DNA of 64,000 nt from Dactylosporangium sucinum (GTDB lineage Bacteria > Actinomycetota > Actinomycetes > Mycobacteriales > Micromonosporaceae). The notes under the pieces were generated by a model. It did not search any database. It saw nothing but the letters and a program-made list of their open reading frames with translations, and had not been told where the DNA came from. The stretch's first letter is position 1. Each line of letters opens with the position of its first letter. The position numbers and the translations under genes are program-made. Below are positions 18,644-27,336 of the stretch, piece by piece. The DNA is taken from NCBI RefSeq assembly GCF_014647515.1, contig NZ_BMPI01000022.1, forward strand, positions 94,790 to 158,789, in the 5' to 3' direction.

Positions 18644-20038
18644 ATGGAGTACCGCGTCGAACACGACACGATGGGTGAGGTGCGCGTCCCCGCCGACGCG
18701 CTCTGGCGCGCGCAGACCCAGCGGGCCGTGGAGAACTTCCCGATCTCCGGCGGTCGGCTGGAGAGCGCCCACATCCAGGCCCTGGCCCGCATCAAGGCGG
18801 CCGCCGCGGCGGTGAACGCCGACCTCGGCGTGCTCGACCGCGACGTCGCCGACGCGATCGTCGCCGCAGCCGGCGAGGTGGCCAGCGGCGCACACGACGG
18901 GCACTTCCCGATCGACGTCTTCCAGACCGGCTCGGGCACCTCGTCGAACATGAACATGAACGAGGTGATCGCGACCCTGGCGACCCGCGCGCTGGGCCGC
19001 CCGGTCCACCCGAACGACCACGTCAATGCCTCGCAATCGTCGAACGACGTCTTCCCGACCTCGATCCACGTCGCTGCCACGCACGCGCTCGCCAACGACC
19101 TGCAGCCGGCTCTGCGCACGTTGGCCGATGCCCTGGCATCGAAGGCGGCCGAGTTCGAGACGGTGGTGAAGTCCGGCCGCACGCACCTGATGGACGCCAC
19201 GCCGGTCACGCTCGGCCAGGAGTTCGCGGGCTACGCGGCGCAAATCTCCTACGGGATCGATCGAGTCTCGGGTGTACTGCCAAGAGTGGCGGAACTCCCG
19301 CTCGGCGGCACCGCGGTCGGCACCGGGATCAACACCCCGCCCGGCTTCGCCCCGGCGGTGATCGCATTGCTGGGGTCGTCCACCGGCCTGCCGCTGACCG
19401 AGGCGCGCAACCACTTCGAGGCCCAGGGCGCCCGCGACGCGCTGGTCGAGGCGTCGGGCGTGCTCCGCACGATCGCGGCCGGGATGTACAAGATCGCGAA
19501 CGACATCCGCTGGATGGGCTCCGGCCCGCGCGCCGGCCTGCGCGAGCTGCACATCCCCGACCTGCAGCCCGGCTCGTCGATCATGCCCGGCAAGGTCAAC
19601 CCGGTCATCCCGGAGGCCGTCCGCCAGGTGGTCGCCCAGGTGATCGGCAACGACGCGGCGGTCGCGTTCGCGGGCACCCAGGGCGACTTCGAGCTCAACG
19701 TGATGCTCCCGGTGATCGCCCGCAACCTGTTGGAGTCGATCCGCCTGCTGTCGAACGTGGCCCGCCTGTTCGCCGACCGCTGCGTGGCCGGCCTGACCGC
19801 GAACGTCGAGGTCCTTCGCGCCTACGCCGAGGGATCGCCGTCGATCGTCACCCCGCTGAACAAGTACCTCGGCTACGAGGAGGCCGCGTCGATCGCCAAG
19901 CAGGCCCTGGCCGAGAACCGCACGATCCGCGAGGTCGTCCTCGACCGCGGCCACGTCGACAGCGGCAAGCTCACGCTCGAACAACTGGACGCGGCGCTCG
20001 ACGTGCTGGCGATGACCTCGCCTCCGCGGGCTTCGTGA
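18644..20038 (+). CDS. fumC: fumarate hydratase, class II
   Basis: 464 aa from ATG 18644, 16 bp after the SARP gene. It has the fumarase/aspartase signature GSSIMPGKVNPVIPE (~310), the substrate motif TGSGTSSNMNMNE (~97) and NDHVNASQSSNDVFP. MPGKVNP with catalytic serine on the SS loop is standard. Full length for FumC. Homotetrameric, iron-independent, cytoplasmic TCA enzyme. The window also has a class I enzyme, so the two are redundant in reaction but not in cofactor. Confidence 0.95.
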   Translation: MEYRVEHDTMGEVRVPADALWRAQTQRAVENFPISGGRLESAHIQALARIKAAAAAVNADLGVLDRDVADAIVAAAGEVASGAHDGHFPIDVFQTGSGTSSNMNMNEVIATLATRALGRPVHPNDHVNASQSSNDVFPTSIHVAATHALANDLQPALRTLADALASKAAEFETVVKSGRTHLMDATPVTLGQEFAGYAAQISYGIDRVSGVLPRVAELPLGGTAVGTGINTPPGFAPAVIALLGSSTGLPLTEARNHFEAQGARDALVEASGVLRTIAAGMYKIANDIRWMGSGPRAGLRELHIPDLQPGSSIMPGKVNPVIPEAVRQVVAQVIGNDAAVAFAGTQGDFELNVMLPVIARNLLESIRLLSNVARLFADRCVAGLTANVEVLRAYAEGSPSIVTPLNKYLGYEEAASIAKQALAENRTIREVVLDRGHVDSGKLTLEQLDAALDVLAMTSPPRAS

Positions 20039-20069
20039 GCTGATACCGGGCCGGGTCCGGCGGTCCGGA

Positions 20070-20290
20070 GGTACCCGCGGTCAACGCGATTCACCTGGTA
20101 GCGCAGTGGCAGCCGGGCGGCAGGTCATTGACGTCTGGTGTGTGCAGGGTTTCGAATCCTCGGTAGGGGCCGCGGACCTCCCCAACACCTCCCTGGAGTC
20201 GAGGAAACGCAGCTCAGTGGTGGTGAGTGTGCGTACGCTCTCGTCGAGGTAGGCGTGGCCTCCGCGAGATTGCGGCCGATACCTCAGGTC
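20070..20290 (+). other. tRNA-like remnants downstream of fumC
   Basis: Two tRNA-like blocks. First, 20091-20165: D-arm-like GGTAGCGCAGTGGCAG, an anticodon-arm-like stem CAGGT-CATTGAC-GTCTG (7-base loop, centre TTG) and a T-arm-like GGGTTTCGAATCCTC. Second, 20205-20235: GCAGCTCAGTGGTGGTGAGT, a D-arm without a clear remainder. Stems are imperfect and no full acceptor pairing is visible, so these look like decayed or highly divergent tRNAs, similar in kind to those at 3848-4043. Confidence 0.35.
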
Positions 20291-20451
20291 GTGTTCAGGG
20301 TCCGCCACCCTTTCCTGTGCGGCACCGCTGGTCAGACAGGCATTCGCGAACGCTTGCGAAACAAAATCACTGACATCTGGTATCCGAACGTGCGCGTCGG
20401 TCCGCGGCAGGCCTACCTTCAAACGCGGTGAGCGTTGAGGAGGAGGTCGGC

Positions 20452-20664
20452 ATGGCGGACTGGGCGGCCCGGGTGATCGGGGGTTTGCCATGGCCACACC
20501 TGGCCATGGTCATCCTGATATCGATGCTGTTCGTAGGCTGGGTGATCATCAGCGAGCTGCGCACCCGGCATCTGGTCCAGTTGATCCGCGCGTGGCGGAG
20601 TCCGGCTGGCGCTGACCGGGCGGTCCAGGCCCGACCTGAGGAAGGTCAGGACGATGGCCGCTGA
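20452..20664 (+). CDS. small single-pass membrane protein next to a DNA methylase
   Basis: 70 aa from ATG 20452, with a strong ribosome site GGAGGAGG. One transmembrane helix at ~14-37 (PHLAMVILISMLFVGWVIIS), followed by a basic cytosolic segment and an acidic tail (PEEGQDDGR). The gene overlaps the methylase start (20654) by 11 bp, so the two are coupled. No known family. The coupling suggests a membrane partner or effector of the restriction-modification-like protein (inference). Confidence 0.7.
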   Translation: MADWAARVIGGLPWPHLAMVILISMLFVGWVIISELRTRHLVQLIRAWRSPAGADRAVQARPEEGQDDGR

Positions 20665-22861
20665 GCGGCGATTGATGACGCGGGCGCAAGTGGCACAGGC
20701 TGCCGGCGTTAGGGAACAGGCAGTCAGTCAGTGGGTCAGTCGGGACTCGTCGTTCCCGCGCACAGTCCGGAACGGCCGCCGGGTCGGCTATCCGGTCGAC
20801 GCGGTCGCCGAATGGTTGGACAACCGCAAGATCCACAAGAAGGCCCGCCAGGCGGGCGATCCGCCTGGCCTGACCTACTACGGCCAGCGCTTTCGTCTTG
20901 CGGTTGGCTTGGCCGCCGCGCCTCGCCACGGGACCGGCGCGAAGCAGTGCCGGGGCGAGCCACGGCAGCGGTTGCGTGCCTGGGCGGATCAGCTACGAGT
21001 GCCCAGCGAACGTCCGGAGCGGTTCGAGGCGGTGGTGCTGTCCCTGCTGTACGTGCGGGCGATGAATCCGACCGGCTGGGCGACGCTGACACGAGCGCCG
21101 ATCGGTAGCGTCCGGGCCGCGGCAGCCGAGGTGTCGCGGCGGTTGCCGCAGCCGCTGATGGCGGCGACCGAGCAGCTGCGTGACCTGAAGGATGACTGGT
21201 GGTCGACCCGTTTGCGGCGGGTCGTCGCAAAGCTGGCCGAGCCCCCGACGTCGGCCGCCGACACCTTCGAGTTTCTGCTGGACGTGTTCGCCCGGCGTCG
21301 ACACCGCAGCCCGGACGAATACCTGGTACCCGTCACGTTGGCGCGGTTGATGGTGGCTCTGGTTGACCCCCAGCCTGGCGATCGAGTCCATGATCCGTGC
21401 TGCGGCCCTGGAACGCTGCTGGTAGCGGCTGGGCAGCACCTGGCCAGCACTGTTGGGCCGGCGGTGGACGGCGCCTCGGCCGTGCTGACCGGCCGGGCGA
21501 CGACAGCCCGGACGTGGCAGTTGGCCACCCTCAATATGGCGATCCACGAGCTGCAGTGTGACCTCTCCGCCGAGCCACTGGCCCCGGACCGCGCCAACGA
21601 GGTTGATGTCGGGCCAGGAGGATACGACGTCGTGCTGCTCAATCCGCCATTCGGCCGGACGGAGTGGAGCGTTCCGGCATCGCGTGCCGGACAGGAGTGG
21701 CTATGTGTTCGACCGGCGGCATACGACACGGCCTCGGCCTGGTTGCAGACCGCGGTGTCAGCGTTGGCCCCAGGGGGCCGGGCCGCGGTGATTATGCCGA
21801 ACAGCCTCGCCTCGGGCCTCACCGACCAGCAGCGCCCGGTGCGCAAGGGAATGGTGGAGCACGGCGTTGTCCGGTGCGTGATCACGTTGCCCAGAAACCT
21901 ATTCCGGGAAACCGCCACTCCGGTCACAGTGTGGATCTTGGCGCAACTGGATGACCCGCCGCGCGAGGATATCCTGCTGATCGACGCTCGGCGGGCGACG
22001 CGGACCGACGGCAGCTACCAGGCGCTGACCGAGGCCGGCAGCGAGGCCGTCCTCGATGCCTACCGACGCTGGCTCGACGGCTCGGTTGTATTGGTCAATG
22101 GCACTTCCCCGATCACCGCGGTCGCGGTAACCAGGGACCAGGTCCGCGACCATGATTACGCCCTCCAGGTCGACGCCTACGACCTCCCGCGTCCGCATGC
22201 GACGCCGCCGACGCGACCCGAACAGCAGGCATCGGCCGACCCGCGTGGCCGGCCGGACCCTACCGAGGACCGACCCGATCATCGGTCGACACTCGGAGTG
22301 GCAACGACCAAAGACAGTCTTGTCGGAGCCATCCCGGCCGACTGGTGGGTGGGTGAGCTGCACGAGCGATGCGAGATCCGGCTGGGCCCGTCCGGCACCC
22401 AGTTGCCCGCCTCCGACTACCTGCCCGAGGGAGTCCCCGGAGTCCCCGTGGTCATGGCCAGCAACATCCGCAACGACGGCATCGCACCAGACCTCAAGGT
22501 ACGAGTGAGCGACCGGACTGCAGAACGGCTGAGCGAATACCAACTGCAATCAGGCGACATCCTGCTGGTCCGGATTGGCGAGACAACACGGTTCGGCAGA
22601 GTCAATGAGCAAGAAAACGGTTTGCTGATGGGCAACACCTGCATCCGGGTGCGTCCGAGCCCGGCGGTCACGCCGGAGTTTCTGGCCCACTACCTCAGCC
22701 ACCCCGAGGTGCAGGGATGGCTGCGCGCCCACACCCTGCACGGCTCGCGATCCAGCATGAACAAGAGCCACCTCAGCCGATTGCCGCTCGCGCTACCCCC
22801 TACCACGGTGCAGCGCCGAATCGTCGCGGCTGGCGGAACTGCAAGTTACGTAACGGTGTAA
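20654..22861 (+). CDS. N-6 adenine DNA methylase with HTH and partial specificity (HsdM-HsdS-like fusion)
   Basis: 735 aa from ATG 20654. Residues ~5-60 are a MerR/AlpA-like helix-turn-helix (LMTRAQVAQAAGVREQAVSQWVS). Residues ~190-480 are a type I methylase (N6_Mtase): SAM motif DPCCGPGTLLVA (~247) and catalytic NPPFGRTEW (~328). Residues ~555-735 are one HsdS target-recognition half (IPADWWVGELHERCEIRLG ... VVMASNIRNDGI). The end, ALPPTTVQRRIVAAGG, stops where HsdS proteins normally continue with a long helix and second recognition half, so the S part is short or truncated. No restriction subunit is adjacent. It may be an orphan methylase or a defence methylase with the small membrane protein. 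Confidence 0.85.
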   Translation: MAAERRLMTRAQVAQAAGVREQAVSQWVSRDSSFPRTVRNGRRVGYPVDAVAEWLDNRKIHKKARQAGDPPGLTYYGQRFRLAVGLAAAPRHGTGAKQCRGEPRQRLRAWADQLRVPSERPERFEAVVLSLLYVRAMNPTGWATLTRAPIGSVRAAAAEVSRRLPQPLMAATEQLRDLKDDWWSTRLRRVVAKLAEPPTSAADTFEFLLDVFARRRHRSPDEYLVPVTLARLMVALVDPQPGDRVHDPCCGPGTLLVAAGQHLASTVGPAVDGASAVLTGRATTARTWQLATLNMAIHELQCDLSAEPLAPDRANEVDVGPGGYDVVLLNPPFGRTEWSVPASRAGQEWLCVRPAAYDTASAWLQTAVSALAPGGRAAVIMPNSLASGLTDQQRPVRKGMVEHGVVRCVITLPRNLFRETATPVTVWILAQLDDPPREDILLIDARRATRTDGSYQALTEAGSEAVLDAYRRWLDGSVVLVNGTSPITAVAVTRDQVRDHDYALQVDAYDLPRPHATPPTRPEQQASADPRGRPDPTEDRPDHRSTLGVATTKDSLVGAIPADWWVGELHERCEIRLGPSGTQLPASDYLPEGVPGVPVVMASNIRNDGIAPDLKVRVSDRTAERLSEYQLQSGDILLVRIGETTRFGRVNEQENGLLMGNTCIRVRPSPAVTPEFLAHYLSHPEVQGWLRAHTLHGSRSSMNKSHLSRLPLALPPTTVQRRIVAAGGTASYVTV

Positions 22862-22889
22862 CTCAGATAAAGGGGACAGCGCGACGGCG

Positions 22890-23150
22890 ATGATTCGGTA
22901 CCGAAATGCGATGCGTCGCCGGTGGTGTCGGGATCGGCCGATGACCAGCCGTCCCCACGGGCCCCCGCTCGCCCCGCGGCGGCCCGGCTGGCGCCGCCGA
23001 CGTGGATCGGGAGCGGACCGAGCGCCGTCGGGAAGCTGGTCAGCTCGTCGAACGCGAAGAGAAGCCCTCGAAGCCGCAGGCCTCGGCGTGCCGGGCGACG
23101 GCGACCAGCAGCTCGGGGTCGGTGGGCCGGTGGTGGACGGCGAACCTCAT
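22890..23150 (-). pseudogene. LLM-class F420-dependent oxidoreductase remnant
   Basis: ATG at 23150 begins MRFAVHHRPTDPELL and AVARHAEACGFEGF, a typical luciferase-like monooxygenase start. The frame then breaks, and the next frame gives LLFAFDELTSFPTALGPLPI, followed by HVGGASRAAA and GDGW, which belong to the C-terminal part of the same family. About 150-200 middle residues are missing and the two parts are in different frames. So this is a deletion-plus-frameshift relic, at the right edge of the methylase islet. Confidence 0.7.
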
Positions 23151-23179
23151 GGCCGCGACCGTAGAGCGTGACGCGGGCG

Positions 23180-23806
23180 TCAACGCAAGGCTCGCGCCAC
23201 CGCGTCGGCGGCGTCGACCACGTGCGTTCTGGCTTCCTCTTTGATCTGTGCCAGAGCGACCACGCCGACGCTCGCCTCCAGCCCCTCGACGTTCGGAACG
23301 GCCGCGGCGACGCCGTAGGCGCCCGGCTGGAGTTCGCCCTCGGTCGTGATGGCGTCGAAGTTGCCGTCGCGGCCGGCCAGGATGGCCTTGCCTGCCGCGC
23401 CGACCTCCAGGGGGTGGCGGGAGCCGGTGCGGTACGCGACGTGGAACTGCGTCCAGCTCGGCTCGACCACGGCGAGGGCGTAGGCCTCGCCGCCGTCCGC
23501 GATCGTCAGGTGGGCCGTGGCGCCGACCGTCTCGGCCAGGCGGCGCAGCGCGGGCAGGGCGGCGTCCGCGACCAGCGGCTGGGCCCGCCGGGCCAGGTGC
23601 AGCACGCCGGCGCCGACGCGCAGGCGGCCGGAACGATCGCGCCGGATCATGCCGTGCTCGGCGAGGGTGGCGACCAGGCGGTAGACGACCGCTCGGCCGA
23701 CGCCCAGGCGGGCCGCGGCCTCGGTCATGGTCAGGCCGCTGGGAGCGTCGGCCACCAGGTGGAGCAGGCGCAGGCCGCGGTCGAGGGTCTGCGCGGTCTC
23801 GGTCAC
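23180..23806 (-). CDS. IclR-family transcriptional regulator
   Basis: 208 aa. N-terminal winged helix: TLDRGLRLLHLVADAPSG, LTMTEAAARLGVGRAVVYRLVATLAEHGMI. C-terminal effector domain (~75-205) includes ALPALRRLAETVGATAHLTIADGGEAYAL and RHPLEVGAAGKAIL, the IclR signature. Slightly short (typical 240-260). It overlaps or abuts the lipoprotein gene that precedes it on the same strand. Probably a regulator of small-molecule catabolism; the decayed LLM oxidoreductase next door may have been its target (inference). Confidence 0.9.
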   Translation of the reverse strand: MTETAQTLDRGLRLLHLVADAPSGLTMTEAAARLGVGRAVVYRLVATLAEHGMIRRDRSGRLRVGAGVLHLARRAQPLVADAALPALRRLAETVGATAHLTIADGGEAYALAVVEPSWTQFHVAYRTGSRHPLEVGAAGKAILAGRDGNFDAITTEGELQPGAYGVAAAVPNVEGLEASVGVVALAQIKEEARTHVVDAADAVARALR

Positions 23807-24724
23807 CTACTTATTGAACGCCAGCGCGTCCCGCACCGTCTCGCAGGTGGGGGTCCACTTGGGGACCGCTCTGCCGGCGACCGTGATCGTGCCCTTGAGC
23901 TGCAGCGTGAGCTGGGCGGTCTGGATCTCGGCCGGGACGTCGGCGGTCAGCTCGGCGCGTCCGATGTGCGGGTCGTCCTGGTTCGGGCCGCCGAGCGACA
24001 GCGGCACGGTGACCGGGATCGGGCCCTCCGGGCCGGTGAGCGTGATCGATGCCGCCGTGTCGAGCGCGATCGCTATGCCGTTGCGGCTGTACCACAGATT
24101 CAGCTCGACGGTCATCCACACACGGCCGCTCTTGGCCCAGCCGCGCGTGTCCACCCACGGGTCCAGGACGGCGTCGGTCATCAGGACCGCGGACGAGCCG
24201 TCGATCGCCTTGTCGGGGCTGGCGATGTTGCAGCGGATCGAGGCGTGGTCGCGGCGCTCGGGGTACAGGCCGGGGATCGGCGTGCTCGTCTCGGCCGTGC
24301 GCAGGTCGATCCACTGGGTGCGGTCGGTGTCGGTGATCTCGAGCCGCACGTTGGAGTCCTTGGGGGCGGCGGCGACGATGAATGCCTGCGTCTGGAACTT
24401 CGGTACCGGATGCGGCTGGCCGTTGATCTTCAACAGTGCGTCGGTGAAGGCCTTGGACGTGGTACCGCTGGGTGAGGAGCCGACATAGGTCGCGCCGATC
24501 ATCTCCAGGTGCAGGCCGACCTCGGGCCAGCGCAGGTTCGCCTCCTCCTTGCCGAGGATGCGGATGAACGGCAGCTCCAGGCTGGCCGGGCGGGGACCCT
24601 CGCGCACGAGCACCTTCGGCGCCGGCGGCGGCGGGCTGACGGTCGACCAGTCCGTCGGCGGATCCGACTTCGAGCACGCCGAAAGTAGGAGTAGCCCGCA
24701 CAGGGCGAGTCGGCGGATCAGCAC
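23807..24724 (-). CDS. predicted lipoprotein, unknown function
   Basis: 305 aa from GTG 24724. Signal peptide RRLALCGLLLLSAC with lipobox LLSAC (Cys ~17), then a Ser/Pro-rich spacer (STVSPPPPAPKVL). The mature domain is beta-rich with no catalytic motif; one disulfide is possible (RCNIAS and TCETVRD). I do not recognise the family. It shares the intergenic space with divergent cysS and abuts the IclR gene, so it may be expressed with it. An earlier start at 24826 would place the signal peptide internally, so GTG 24724 is chosen. Confidence 0.7.
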   Translation of the reverse strand: MLIRRLALCGLLLLSACSKSDPPTDWSTVSPPPPAPKVLVREGPRPASLELPFIRILGKEEANLRWPEVGLHLEMIGATYVGSSPSGTTSKAFTDALLKINGQPHPVPKFQTQAFIVAAAPKDSNVRLEITDTDRTQWIDLRTAETSTPIPGLYPERRDHASIRCNIASPDKAIDGSSAVLMTDAVLDPWVDTRGWAKSGRVWMTVELNLWYSRNGIAIALDTAASITLTGPEGPIPVTVPLSLGGPNQDDPHIGRAELTADVPAEIQTAQLTLQLKGTITVAGRAVPKWTPTCETVRDALAFNK

Positions 24725-24797
24725 GTGGCCGATTCTGCGGTTGCGCGCCGGGGTCGCGCGACATCGCGTCACAATGCCGACCGGTACTCTTGCATCT

Positions 24798-26204
<1,407 letters not shown>

Positions 26205-26209
26205 GGCAG

Positions 26210-27298
26210 ATGCCAGGGAATTCCGAACGCCGCGGCAAGCGCGTGGCGTCGAAGAAGGGCGCCACCAAGGGCTCCGGCGGCAAGAACCGCCAGTCGCTCG
26301 CCGGCCGTGGCCGCACGCTGCCGGCCGACGAGCGGCCGTGGCACAAGGGGTACTCCGGCGACGAGGAGCTGCCGCAGCGCACCGCCTGGAAGCAGGACAA
26401 GGAGCGCCGTGCGGCGGCCGCCGAGGGGCGCGCGCCGAAGATCGGCCAGCCGGGAACGAAGCGCACCGCCGGTAAGGGCCCGTTCGGCGCGTCGAAGAAG
26501 GCCGCGGTTTCCAAAGGCCCGCGGGTCTCGCCCGGACGGAAGGCCGCCCAGCCGAAGGACGGGCCGGAGCTGCTCGTCGGCCGCAACCCGGTCGTCGAGG
26601 CACTGCGCACGCACGTCCCGGCAACGGCGCTGTATGTCGCGCTCGGCATCGACATGGACGAGCGGGTCAAGGAGGCCGTCCGCACCGCCGCCGAGCGGGG
26701 CATCGCGATCCTCGAGGTCACCCGCAACGAGCTCGACCGCATGACCGGCGGAGTGCTGCACCAGGGTCTCGGTCTGCAGGTGCCGCCGTTCGCGTACGAG
26801 CCCTTCGCCGACCTGCTCGCCGCCTCCCTGGAGGCGCCTGCCCCGCTGCTGGTGGCGTTGGACGGCGTCACCGACCCGCGCAACCTCGGCGCGATCATCC
26901 GCTCCGCGGCCGCGTTCGGCGCGCACGGCGTCTTCCTGCCCGAGCGGCGCTCGGCCGCGATCACCGCCACCGCCTGGCGCACCAGCGCCGGCGCGGCGGC
27001 CCGGGTCAAGGTGTCCCAGGTCACCAACCTGACCCGCTCGCTGAAGGCGTGCCAGGAGGAGGGCTTCGTCGTCGTCGGTCTCGACGCGGACGGGGAGACC
27101 TCGCTGTACAGCCTGGAAGCTGCGGTCGGCCCGCTGGTCGTCGTCGTCGGCTCCGAGGGCCGCGGCCTGTCCCGGCTCGTCGGGCAGACCTGCGACATGC
27201 GCGTCGGCATCCCGATGATCTCCGACGTCGAGTCCCTCAACGCCTCCGTCGCCACCGCGGTGACCCTGGCGGAAGTCGCGAGACGGCGATCTGTCTGA
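26210..27298 (+). CDS. rlmB: 23S rRNA (guanosine-2'-O-)-methyltransferase, SpoU family
   Basis: 362 aa from ATG 26210 (GAGG ribosome site). The first ~120 residues are basic and low-complexity (KKGATKGSGGKNRQS), a typical actinobacterial extension. Then the substrate-binding domain LLVGRNPVVEALR, and a SpoU fold with knot motifs DGVTDPRNLGAIIRSAAAFG, VGSEGRGLSRL and IPMISDVESLNASVATAV. Methylates a guanosine 2'-OH in 23S rRNA with SAM. Downstream of cysS as usual. Confidence 0.94.
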   Translation: MPGNSERRGKRVASKKGATKGSGGKNRQSLAGRGRTLPADERPWHKGYSGDEELPQRTAWKQDKERRAAAAEGRAPKIGQPGTKRTAGKGPFGASKKAAVSKGPRVSPGRKAAQPKDGPELLVGRNPVVEALRTHVPATALYVALGIDMDERVKEAVRTAAERGIAILEVTRNELDRMTGGVLHQGLGLQVPPFAYEPFADLLAASLEAPAPLLVALDGVTDPRNLGAIIRSAAAFGAHGVFLPERRSAAITATAWRTSAGAAARVKVSQVTNLTRSLKACQEEGFVVVGLDADGETSLYSLEAAVGPLVVVVGSEGRGLSRLVGQTCDMRVGIPMISDVESLNASVATAVTLAEVARRRSV

Positions 27299-27324
27299 TC
27301 ACTGGCGAGTTGGTTCCGACTGCC

Positions 27325-27330
27325 TAGTAT
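27325..27330 (+). promoter_or_regulatory. -10 element for a probable leaderless transcript
   Basis: TAGTAT ends 6 bases before the GTG at 27337, so transcription would begin at or next to the start codon. No good -35 is seen. Confidence 0.4.
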
Positions 27331-27336
27331 GAGCCG

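Noticed and set aside
15772..19209. Very long minus-strand reading frame (over 1,100 codons) opposite the SARP and fumC genes
   Set aside because: High-GC shadow of the two plus-strand genes; low-complexity Arg/Gly/Val composition and no domain.
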